From positions 229,001 to 293,000 of the forward strand of contig JAFEMH010000753.1 in NCBI GenBank assembly GCA_022495995.1: a DNA stretch of 64,000 nt, read 5' to 3'. Position numbers and translations under genes: made by a program. The notes beneath the pieces were generated by a model that was not told the origin of the DNA, did no database searches, and saw only the letters and a list, made by a program, of their open reading frames with translations. This document shows positions 24,097 through 33,721 of this stretch, one piece after another (positions within the stretch are counted from its first letter, which is position 1; every line of letters begins with the position of its first letter). This DNA comes from Adenophora triphylla var. japonica. Taxonomy: Eukaryota > Streptophyta > Magnoliopsida > Asterales > Campanulaceae.

Positions 24097-24696
24097 TGAT
24101 GAGCCCGGACCTTTCAGATTGGGCCCAAGCTCGCTCGGGTCCAAAGTCCATATATGATGTGCCACCCCTATGACTGCGGACATCCAAACCGCGTTGACCA
24201 ATCTAATCTAGTTTGCGTTGACCGTGCTCTCGTATCAGACTCCTAGTTGAATACCAGACTCCCGGTTAATATTATACATATGAGACAAGACTCCGTACGA
24301 GCTCTGACACCAGCTGGCAGGCCTGTCACTATCACATTAAATGGTGGCTCATGGACCTATCATGCGCATAAGGCGCCGCAACAACTGTCGCCTACCCACA
24401 TATCCTTGTCCAATCAGAGACAGCCTTCTACAGTAATCCATGCTTTATTGTACAAGCTAATCAGGCGCGGACACGTGTCATAGTTCAAAGTTGATATCTC
24501 CAAAAGGGTTGAGGTCATCCAACTACTCTCTCCCTACTATATATACTATCACTTGTGCTCATGAGCAATGTAAGTCACATTATCTAAAACATTGATTTAT
24601 AATGGTGCTTATTGTTTATGTTGTGATATCCAGTTAATACATATACAAAGACAGCATTCATCATTAGTAGTGAGACTTCCAAAAGTTTTGGTGTCA
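24097..24696 (+). repeat. Probable 3' LTR of the old Tat-type element
   Basis: A purine-rich tract (GAAACAAGGGGCCAC, 24082-24096) precedes TGATGAGCCCGG, the expected arrangement of polypurine tract and LTR start on + when the aORF is on -. A promoter-like TATATATACTATCAC lies near 24538. The right end is placed at 'ttttggtgtca', by analogy with the junction-like 'ttttggcatca' at 42353, and is uncertain. Two GCGTTGACC words (24192 and 24213) contain the W-box core. No second LTR was found, so the 5' half is missing. Confidence 0.5.
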
Positions 24697-25082
24697 TCGG
24701 TTATAAAACGTGATAGGCATAGATTTGCCGCTTCTTGTGATTCAGCCGCTTGATCGAACAAGCCTCATCAATTTCATTTCAGAATCTTCCTCTCAAATTA
24801 CGTGTTCTCCCCATCATAATAGGTGAGTTAAGTCCTTTTCAAACCGTACTATATTCGAACTGTAGAAAAAAACATTGTTGCTCCTTGTAATTCCACTAAA
24901 CCAACCAGATTAGTCGGCCTCTCATTTGTGAGGTAATGGTTGCATCTTCTCATTTGCTTGTTTCTCCAACGTAATAAAACACATTACTTGTATCAGGCTT
25001 ATGCCCCGCTGCCTTCGTCTATAGTTTATAGCCGTTAATTTGGGATCAAGCCGTTCCGTCGTATAAGTGGGACAAAATATTA
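24697..25082. other. Non-coding, no recognised feature
   Basis: AT-rich DNA between the probable LTR end and the first Stowaway-type MITE. No open frame or repeat is evident. Confidence 0.4.
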
Positions 25083-25376
25083 CTTTCTCCGTTCATTTAC
25101 ATGTTTCACAGTTACTGTTGACACGGTTATTAAGGAAGGAGTATTATATTGAAAGTGTTGTGAGTGTGAAAGTAAAATGGGAGAGAGAATGAGTGGAGGG
25201 AATAGTAAATTATAATGGTGTTGTGAGTATTAAAATAATGTAGGAGAGAAAATGAGTGGGGTATGGTTAATATTTTAATAATATAAAGTTTCCATTTTAG
25301 GTAAAAAACAGAGTGTGAAGTATGTATTTGAACGCCCAAAATAAAAAGTGTGAAGTAAGTAAATGGACGGAGGGAG
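25083..25376. mobile_element. Stowaway-type MITE
   Basis: 294 bp flanked by TA. The left end CTTTCTCCGTTCATTTAC and the inverted right end CTCCCTCCGTCCATTTAC match closely and continue into a shared '…ttcacactttt' type stretch. This CTCCCTCCGTCC terminus is the usual one of plant Tc1/mariner-derived Stowaway elements. No coding capacity. Confidence 0.85.
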
Positions 25377-25419
25377 TATATTTTAATTTATTATAAAAGC
25401 AGACATATTTGAGATATTG

Positions 25420-25839
25420 CGTTTGGGACGCGGGACAAGTCGGGATGGGATGGGACGGAATGTCCCGCATTTTTATAATTTTAATTTTAATTTTTTTAAC
25501 TTTAAAGGTATTTTAACGCTTAATTCTTAGTTTTTTTCCAACTATCCATTGATTTGTTGTATTGATTAAGTTATTTTATGAATTTAACAAGTTTTTATAT
25601 TGTTGGATTGCAAAAATTAATCTTATGTTTTCAATTTAATGTTTTGGCATCATCTCAGTTATATTTTAGTTTTATAATATTAGCTTCTTATTGTCTCGCA
25701 TTGTCCCGTGTCCCGAGGTGGGATGAGCAGGACGAGGATTTTCTGTCCCACAAAAAATTAGGAACGTCCCGTCCGGTGAAATTGCGAAATTTCATAGTTC
25801 CGTTCCATCTCATCCAGTATTCCCGAATTGACTGCTCTA
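25420..25839. mobile_element. hAT-like relic
   Basis: The right end reads CCCGAATTGACTGCTCTA, inverse of TAGAGCAGTCAATTCGGG, close to the TAGAGTTGTCAAACG end of the element at 38687. GGGAC/GTCCC words recur inverted at both sides (25429-25474 and 25700-25775). The left end and the 8-bp duplication are not clear, so it is scored low. Confidence 0.4.
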
Positions 25840-26121
25840 CTTGAGTTGCACCGTTGCAGTTTTTTTTTCTACTATCTGATGTAAGTCATGTTAATATAAT
25901 TTGTAACTCATGCTATTGTATAAATTCTACGTGAAATGTGAAAACGTAATCTTGTTTTTAAATAATGTAACGGTGTGTACTCAGTTAACTCATGTTAAAA
26001 AAAAAAATGTAAAATGAGTTACATATTACTCCCTCCTCCCTAAAAGATTGTTCTGTTGTACATTTTGCAATTATTAAGGAAGAGTTTCACCTTCTTGTAC
26101 CTTAGTATACTAGTGAGTAAC

Positions 26122-26138
26122 CCGTCGATCCCCGACGG
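26122..26138 (-). other. Helitron 3'-terminal hairpin
   Basis: CCGTCG-ATCCC-CGACGG (plus-strand reading) is a perfect 6-bp stem with a 5-nt loop. It ends 8 bases from the terminal CTAG, the standard position of the Helitron transposition-termination hairpin. Confidence 0.88.
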
Positions 26139-26212
26139 AGGATAAAACACTGAGGTAAAAGTTAAATGTAAATACAATTCAAAAAATTAATGAGATAAGT
26201 TTATGTAATATA

Positions 26213-26343
26213 TTACAACTTGTCAAAAACTTTTTTGTACACAACATTTGTCGTCGTGTCATCTGACTGTTCATGACTATTACATATAAGCACTTTAAAT
26301 CTTTTCCTTGTAGTTACTCTAGAAAAAGCAACATATAATTGTC
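26213..26343 (-). pseudogene. C-terminal fragment of Helitron PIF1-type helicase
   Basis: The minus strand reads QLYVAFSRVTTRKRFKVLIC, the conserved last helicase motif of plant Helitron RepHel proteins ('GQLYVALSRVTSRKGLKILI'), followed by TTTNVVYKKVFDKL and a stop at 26215-26213. About 40 codons remain of a protein of well over a thousand. It directly adjoins the last, truncated tandem unit. It identifies the element as derived from an autonomous Helitron by internal replacement. Confidence 0.88.
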
Positions 26344-29300
26344 AATGACTAAATAGGGCAAATTTCAATGACATTCTTGTCGAATGTTATACCCCCTCCA
26401 TCTCATTTGAAGTTTTAATATTATTTTGAGATATTAAAATTATGAAAATAATATTTATATTTAAAAATATAGTGAATGAAGAGATTTGTTGAGGATGGTA
26501 AAACTCATTTCTTTATTTTGTTAATACTAATTGAATTTCAAATGGATGATTGTGATTGGTGGATGATGAAAAGATTGGCCAATGATATTGTGCCACTTTG
26601 AGTTTTCTAGGAGCTTGAAAAACTCTTGCTATTATATATAGTAGATGATAGCAAAAGAAATTATTTGTCATTTTGTGAAATCCGATTTAAGGTGAGACAA
26701 ATGAAAATGAAAATGACAAAAAGTCCGTCTCAAGGTGGACGGAGAAAATAGTTTGATACAATTTTTTTTTTTTAAAAAGATATTATTTTTTGAAAAAAAA
26801 AATTCAATAATTGGTGCATTTTAAATTAAAAAATAGTTTTAAAATAATTTTATAATGGTATGTATAAAAAAGTATAGATGACATTCTTGTCGAATGTTAT
26901 ACCCCTCCATCTCATTTGAAGTTTTAATATTATTTTGAGATATAAAAATTAAGAAAATAATATTTATATTTAAAAAGATAGTGAATGAAGAGATTTGTTG
27001 ACGATGGAAAACTCATTTCCTTATTTTGTTAATACTAATTGAATTTCAAATGGATGATTGTGATCGGTGGATAATGAAAAGATTGGCCAATGATATTGCG
27101 CCACTTGAAATTTTCTAGGAGCTTGAAAAACTTTTGCTATTATATATAGTAGATGATAGCAAAAGAAATTATTTGTCATTTTGTGAAATCCGATTTAAGG
27201 TGAGACAAATGAAAATGAAAATGACAAAAAGTCCGTCTCAAGGTGGACGGAGAGAATAGTTTGATACATATTTTTTTTTTTTTGAAAAAGTTATTATTTT
27301 TTTAAAAAAAAATCAATAATTGGTGCATTTTAAATTAAAAATAGTTTTAAAACAATTTTATAATGGTATATATTAAAAAGTATATAGCAAATTTCAATGA
27401 CATTCTTGTAGAATGTTATACCCATCCATCTCATTTGAAGTTTTAATATTATTTTGAGAAATAAAAATAAAGAAAATAATATTAATATTTAAAAATAAAG
27501 TGAATGAAGAGATTTGTTGAGGATGGGAAAACTCATTTCCTTATTTTATTAATACTAATTGATTTTCAAATGGATGATTGTGTTTGGTGGATGATGGAAA
27601 GATTGACCAATGATATTGTGCCACTTGGAGTTTTCTAGGAGCTTGAAATTTTTTTGCTATTATTTATAGTAGATGATAGAAAAAGAAATTATTTGTCATT
27701 TTGTGAATCCGATTTAAGGTGAGACAAATGAAAATGAAAATGACAAAAAGTCTGTATAAGGGTGGACGGAGAGAATAGTTTGATACATATTATATTTTTT
27801 AAAAAGATATTATTTTTTAAAAAAAAAAAAATCAATAATTGATGCATTTTAAATTAAAAAATAGTTTTAAAATAATTTTATAATGGTATGTATAAAAAAG
27901 TATAGATGACATTCTTGTCGAATGTTATACCCCTCCATCTCATTTGAAGTTTTAATATTATTTTGAGATATAAAAATTAAGAAAATAATATTTTTATTTA
28001 AAAATATAGTGAATGAAGAGATTTGTTGAGGATGGGAAAACTCATTTCCTTATTTTGTTAATACTAATTGAATTTCAAATGGATGAATGTGATTGGTGGA
28101 TGATGGAAAGATTGGGCAATTATATTATGTCACTTGGAGTTTTCTAGGAGCTTGAAAAACTTTTGCTATGTAGATGATAGCAAAAGAAATTATTTGTCAA
28201 TTTTGAAATCCGATTTAAGGTGAGAAAAATGAAAATGACAAAAAGTCCGTCTCAAGGTGGACGGAGAGAATAGTTTGATACATATTTTTTTTTTTTTTGA
28301 AAAAGATATTATTTTTTTAAAAAAAAATCAATAATTGGTGCATTTTAAATTAAAAATAGTTTTAAAACAATTTTATAATGGTATGTATTAAAAAGTATAT
28401 AGCGAATTTCAATGACATTCTTGTCGAATGTTATACCCCTCCATCTCATTTGAAGTTTTAATATTATTTTGAGAAATAAAAATAAAGAAAATAATAGTAT
28501 TAATATTTAAAAATAAAGTGAATGAAGAGATTTGTTGAGGATGGGAAAACTCATTTCCTTATTTTATTAATACTAACTGATTTTCAAATGGATGATTGTG
28601 TTTGGTGGATGATGGAAAGATTGACCAATGATATTGTGCCACTTGGAGTTTTCTAGGAGCTTGAAAATTTTTTGCTATTATTTATAGTAGATGATAGAAA
28701 AAGAAAGTATTTGTCATTTTGTGAAATCCGATTTAAGGTGAGACAAATGAAAATGTAAATGACAAAAAGTCCGTATAAGGGTGGACGGAGAGAATAGTTT
28801 GATACATATTATATTTTTTAAAAAGATATTATTTTTTTTAAAAAAAAAATCAATAATTGATGCATTTTAAATTAAAAAAAAGTTTTAAAATAATTTTATA
28901 ATGGTATGTATAAAAAAGTATAGGGCAAATTTCAATGACATTCTTGTCGAAGGTTATACCCCTCCATCTCATTTGAAGTTTTAATATTATTTTGAGATAT
29001 AAAAATTAAGAAAATAATATTTATATTTAAAAACATAGTGAATGAAGAGATTTGTTGAGGATGGAAAAATTCATTTCCTTATTTGTTTAATACTAATTGA
29101 ATTTCAAATAGATGATTGTGATTGGTGGATGATGGAAAGATTGGCCAATGATATTGTGCCACTTGGAGTTTTCTAGGAGCTTGAAAAACTTTTGCTATTA
29201 TATATAGTAGATGATAGCAAAAGAAATTATTTGTCATTTTGTGAAATCCGATTTAAGGTGAGACAAATGAAAATGAAAATGACAAAAAGTCCGTCTCAAG

Positions 29301-30908
29301 GTGGACGGAGAGAATAGTTTGATACATATTTTTTTTTTGAAAAAGATATTATTTTTTAAAAAAAAATCAATAATTGGTGCATTTTAAATTAAAAAATAGT
29401 TTTAAAACAATTTTATAATGGTATGTATAAAAAAGTATAGGGCAAATTTCATTGACATTCTTGTCGAATGTTATACCCCTCCATCTCATTTGAAGTTTTA
29501 ATATTATTTTGAGATATAAAAATTAAGAAAATAATATTTTTATTTAAAAATATAGTGAATGAAGAGATTTGTTGAGGATGGGAAAACTCATTTTCTTATT
29601 TTGTTAATACTAATTGAATTTCAAATGGATGAATGTGATTGGTGGATGATGAAAAGATTAGCCAATGATATTATGCCACTTGGAGTTTTCTAGGAGCTTG
29701 AAAAACTTTTGCTATGTAGATGATAACAAAAGAAATTATTTGTCAATTTTGAAATCCGATTTAAGGTGAGAAAAATGAAAATGACAAAAAGTCCGTCTCA
29801 AGGTGGACGGAGAGAATAGTTTGATACATATTTTGTTTTTTTTTGAAAAAGATATTATTTTTTTAAAAAAAATATCAATAATTGGTGCATTTTAAATTAA
29901 AAAAACAGTTTTAAAACAATTTTATAATGGTATGTATAAAAAACTATAGGGCAAATTTCATTGGCATTCTTGTCGAATGTTATACCCTCCATCTCATTTG
30001 AAGTTTTAATATTATTTTGAGATATAAAAATTAAGAAAATAATATTTATATTTAAAAAGATAGTGAATGAAGAGATTTGTTGAGGATGGAAAAACTCATT
30101 TTCTTATTTTGTTAATACTAATTGAATTTCAAATGGATGATTGTGATTGATCTATGATGGAAAGATTGGCCAATGATATTGTGCCACTTGAAATTTTCTA
30201 GGAGCTTGAATTTTATTTATTTTTTGATACCCAGGTTCCCAGCTTCGCCGGACTATGTCCTGGACCACCAGCTACCGGCCCCCTCAATGACTGGCAGAGG
30301 TAAAGCATGGGATATATATATGCCCGAGGTAGTCAAGGTGGCAGCAAGCTTGAAAAACTTTTGTTATTATATATAGTAGATGATAGCAAAAGAAATTATT
30401 TGTCATTTTGTGAAATCCGATTTAAGGTGAGACAAATGAAAATGAAAATGAAAATGAAAATGAAAATGACAAAAAGTCCGTCTCAAGGTGGACAGAGAGA
30501 ATAGTTTGATACATATTTTTTTTTGAAAAAAGATTATTTTAAAAAAAATCAATAATTGGTGCATTTTAAATTAAGAAATAGTTTTAAAACAATTTTATAA
30601 TGGTATGTATAAAAAGTATAGGGAAAATTTCAATGACATTCTTGTCGAATGTTATACCCCTCCATCTCATTTGAAGTTTTAATATTATTTTGAGATATAA
30701 AATTAAGAAAATAATATTTATATTTAAAAATATAGTGAATGAAGAGATTTGTTGAGGAAGTGAAAACTCATTTTCTTATTTTGTTAATACTAATTGAATT
30801 TCAAATGGATGATTGTGATGGGTGGATGATGAAAAGATTGACCAATGATATTGTGCCACTTGGAGTTTTCTAGGAGCTTGAAAAACTTTTGCTATTATAT
30901 ATAGTAGA
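26344..30908 (-). repeat. About nine ~510-bp tandem units filling the Helitron
   Basis: The word GACATTCTTGTCGAA (with minor changes) recurs near 26370, 26879, 27398, 27907, 28411, 28935, 29453, 29961 and 30635, spacings about 504-524 apart. The last spacing is about 674 because of a 136-bp insertion at 30211. On the minus strand each unit runs from TCTACTATATATAATAGC to '…TTGCTATCA'. Two units (near 28165 and 29715) have a short deletion in the terminus. Units also hold an inverted pair, 'cctccatctcatttgaa' and 'gtggacggagaga', resembling MITE ends. Confidence 0.92.
30211..30346 (-). mobile_element. 136-bp retroposed insert (LINE/SINE-like)
   Basis: It interrupts one Helitron unit and is flanked by AGCTTGAA (30203-30210 and 30347-30354). 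On the minus strand it ends in an A-rich tail (AAAAAATAAATAAAAT). Its GC-rich body (for example CAGCTACCGGCCCCC on +) is unlike the AT-rich surroundings. A-tail plus target duplication indicate target-primed reverse transcription. Whether it is a short LINE fragment or a SINE is not decided; I do not see a clear tRNA-type box A. Confidence 0.6.
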
Positions 30909-31014
30909 TTTGCACTAACATTCATGCCTAAGTTTAAAAATGAGACATACTTTTTGGGACAAGTCAAAATAGCAAATGAGACAATCTTTCATGGACGGAG
31001 GGAGTATATTAATA

Positions 31015-31015
<1 letters not shown>

Positions 31016-31082
<67 letters not shown>
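31016..31082. repeat. (TA)n microsatellite
   Basis: An uninterrupted alternating TA tract directly beside the right end of the Stowaway element. Confidence 0.95.
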
Positions 31083-31086
<4 letters not shown>

Positions 31087-31277
31087 GGCTTGAGCATTTA
31101 AGTTATGTCGCATAATAAAATAAGTTACTTATCATGGTAAATGAGTTATATCTATTAATAAAAGACCAGGACTGATGTACAATTAAACAGCATAGACCCA
31201 ATCTCAATTCCTTTAATTAAGCACAAGCTGATAAATGATAATACTCCATCATCTGCATCCACCCCAACATTTCCCAT

Positions 31278-31280
<3 letters not shown>

Positions 31281-31310
<30 letters not shown>
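31281..31310 (+). repeat. Poly-A tract
   Basis: A run of about 30 A between non-repetitive flanks. It lies downstream of the PPR-like relic but on the wrong strand to be its tail. Confidence 0.85.
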
Positions 31311-31313
<3 letters not shown>

Positions 31314-31329
31314 AAACCACCCAATCATA

Positions 31330-31600
31330 GCCACTTTTGCCTCAAATATTATTCACATAACCTGACACCATTGTATTGCAAGAAGCTAAATCTCTCTGGG
31401 GCATTCCATCAAATACCTTCCTTGCACATTTCCATATCCCCAAACTTGGAATACATTAATGCCTTACGATGAAACATTTTTCCCAATTACAACAAATCCC
31501 CCCACAAGCCTTGAAAATACAAGGGTGCTCAATATTCAACATTCTTTTATACAAAAACAGTGCATCAATTGAAAACCAAAACCCATTTCTAATCGTGAAA
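31330..31600 (-). pseudogene. Pentatricopeptide-repeat (PPR) protein relic
   Basis: Minus-strand frames give SIDALFLYKRM, then IFKACGG, then LMYSKFGDMEMCKE and, in a shifted frame, KVFDGMPQRDLASCNTMVSG. This order is that of P/L/S-type PPR motifs ('A..LY..M…LKACGG…MYSK.GD…ARKVFD.MP.RD..SWN.M..GY'). Stops and at least two frameshifts exclude function. PPR proteins are organelle RNA-binding factors and are abundant in plants; short relics are common. Only about two repeats remain. Confidence 0.55.
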
Positions 31601-31856
31601 TGAAATTCCGCAAGAAATTTTTTTTAGTATGTGTGATCTGATCTAAAATGAATCTGGCTTCTGACATTAGGCTGCAGTTGGCGTAGATTGCAGCTAACAC
31701 TGCTGGGACTGGGACTGGGATTTAAACAAAGTTGGCAATTGATAATGTAGTTAGGTAGGGACAATCAATCCGTAGTGACGGGAATCCAGTATTGGCTTTG
31801 GGCTCGAAGAAAATAGAATTCTACTTTTCTCCCTTTCTCTCACTCAATAGATGTAT

Positions 31857-31861
31857 AAAAA
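31857..31861 (-). terminator. Pol III terminator of tRNA-Ala
   Basis: Five T on the minus strand, 12 nt after the tRNA 3' end. Confidence 0.7.
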
Positions 31862-31873
31862 TAGAGTGAAATG

Positions 31874-31946
31874 TGGAGATGCGGGGTATCGATCCCCGTA
31901 CCTCTCGCATGCTAAGCGAGCGCTCTACCATCTGAGCTACATCCCC
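31874..31946 (-). tRNA. tRNA-Ala(AGC)
   Basis: The 73-nt minus-strand sequence folds as a complete cloverleaf. The acceptor is GGGGATG with CATCTCC (one G-U pair) and discriminator A. The D arm contains the box A TAGCTCAGATGG. The anticodon stem is CTCGC/GCGAG around loop TTAGCAT, with anticodon AGC at 31911-31913. The T arm is GGGGATCGATACCCC (box B). No intron and no encoded CCA, as expected for a nuclear plant tRNA. It reads GCU/GCC alanine codons after A34 deamination. It stands alone, in AT-rich DNA. Confidence 0.96.
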
Positions 31947-32007
31947 ATTTGTTCTTTCTCTGGAGAATTAAATATATATAGTAAAAAAAGCATATAAGCG
32001 AATGCTA

Positions 32008-32403
32008 TTCCCTCTGTCCCACAATAAGTTTTTACACAGATATTAAAAAAAAAATTGTCGTGAACATGAAAAGTAAATTAGGAGAGAGAAAGTGGGTAGA
32101 GGATTTTTCTTGTGAGAATGACAAGTGGGTCACATTGTCCATTTTAATTAATAAAGCAACTAAAAATCTTAATATGGGAGAGATCAAAAAGGAAAGTAAC
32201 AACCTTATTCTTATTTTTCTGGGGAAGAGGGAGAAATTGTTTTCATTGAAAAGTACTAATAGGGAAAATCTGAAAAGGGTTCATTATATTATAATATGGG
32301 GTTTCTGAAAACCCAAAGACAATTTGACTAGGAAAAGTTGGGAATTATAATGAGGGATGAAATATTTTAGGGGTAGTAAAAGTCAATGAAATGTTGGAGG
32401 GAG
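32008..32403. mobile_element. Stowaway-like MITE
   Basis: Flanked by TA (32006-32007, 32404-32405). Ends TTCCCTCTGTCCCACAATAA and, inverted, CTCCCTCCAACATTTCATTG share the CTCCCTC core, then diverge. An 82-codon frame at 32060-32308 inside it is not considered real. Confidence 0.6.
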
Positions 32404-33721
32404 TATTATTTATTAAATTAAAAAAAAAAAAAAAAAAAAAAAGTCGTATTTTTATATTTTAGAGGTTAGTTGTATGATTTTTGGAGCATTCAGGTTGAAT
32501 AATAGTAACCGAGTAGATGGATTCTTAAATGGCCGGTTTCGTAGTGTAGTGGTGTTTGAAAAAGTCAGATTAGCAATGGATGATGTGGTCATGCCATGTT
32601 TCTTCTATTGTGTTGTTTGTTTCAGGTAGGTAAAGAAACCTCTTTGACCCACAGGAACATCAAACAGCCAGCCCATGAGTGGTGGTTCTTGCTTTACCAA
32701 CTGTATTTAATATGAATGCCCATTTTTGAAAAGATTGATTTTTAGTAGAAAATATTCTTGTTATTCACTTTCAAACTTTTAGTTTTACAAGTGAAATGTG
32801 TTGAAAAGTGCACAAAGCCAGGAAACACAAGAGAGGCCCCTTCTCTGGAAGGAAGGAAGGAAGGAAGGAAGGAAGTCATAGTAAGAGCGCATACACAAAC
32901 ACCCACATGCATATACAAACTTCTTCTACATTCAGAAAACATTAATTCAGATATCCTTGTATGTTTTGACTAATTTTGGAAAGGGATTTCCATGTGCAAT
33001 AGCAATAGCAATAGCTTTTTGGTCCGTTTAAATCCACCTAGAGAAAACATATAAAACTAGTACCTGCACAGTAGTTTAGTTTTGCATTACTTGCTTCACC
33101 ATTAGCAGGGAACCCATGCTCCGGAACCGGAAATCCAATCCTTAATGACACTACAATCAGCCGATTTGCAGCCGCTTCACTAGGTTGAATTTTTGCAACA
33201 CATAAAATCCCACAAGTGACACATGAGAATAATCCAGTCAGGCAGCCTTGCAGTATCCATGTTTTGTGTCTTCAAATCTCAACTACGTGATAAATCATGT
33301 TTATCGACACTGGTATTCTATGAGGTGGTTAAATTTAACTCTTTGGACAATGATGTGATCATCTGCTAATGCTATCAACAGGAAGCCATCATTTCACGCT
33401 GACTAAGTTTACAATTTAGGAGAGAAAGACAGCAAGACCCGAAAAAGAACTTGATTGTCAACACATATATTCGAGTAAATATTCGGCAAAACTTGTGCAA
33501 CACAAAATCCAAAATGGCAATATTAATAATACATCAAAATTCCATTGCAGCCACACAAGGTGATGCAACTTGGCAGAAACTAAACGCCAAGAAACTGCAT
33601 CTACCTTGGAAGAGAGAGGCTATGGTGTGGGTGGAGAATGTCATCCATAATCATATACAACACTAGTTTTCTCCACCACGAATGGTTCTTCATCCTTCTC
33701 TTGGTCTCTGTTTTCTTACCC
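32404..33721. other. Intergenic DNA downstream of FCF1
   Basis: Contains an A-run (32420-32442) and seven GGAA copies (32847-32874). No gene seen. The part nearest 33721 should hold the FCF1 3' UTR; no polyadenylation signal is singled out. Confidence 0.5.

Larger units (their letters stand above)
26110..30908 (-). mobile_element. Non-autonomous Helitron with tandem 5' ends
   Basis: On the minus strand the element starts with TCTACTATATATAATAGC after an A (30909) and ends with a hairpin, 'gttactca' and CTAG (26110) before a T (26109). This is the A^TC…CTRR^T arrangement of Helitrons, with no target duplication. Just before the 3' end lies a C-terminal fragment of the Rep/helicase protein. 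Most of the 4.8 kb is about nine head-to-tail ~510-bp units, most carrying the same TCTACTATATA 5' terminus. It sits inside a Stowaway MITE. Helitrons move by rolling-circle replication using the RepHel protein; this copy lacks it and would need help in trans. Confidence 0.85.
26029..31004. mobile_element. Stowaway-type MITE interrupted by a Helitron
   Basis: Flanked by TA (26027-26028 and 31005-31006). The left end CTCCCTCCTCCCTAAAAGAT and the inverted right end CTCCCTCCGTCCATGAAAGA pair well and extend through 'attgttc/attgtctc'. Without the Helitron at 26110-30908 the element is 177 bp, a normal Stowaway size. This nesting is independent support for the Helitron boundaries. Confidence 0.85.

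Noticed and set aside
32847..32874. (GGAA)7 as a regulatory ETS-type cluster
   Set aside because: A simple tetranucleotide repeat in intergenic plant DNA; no supporting context.
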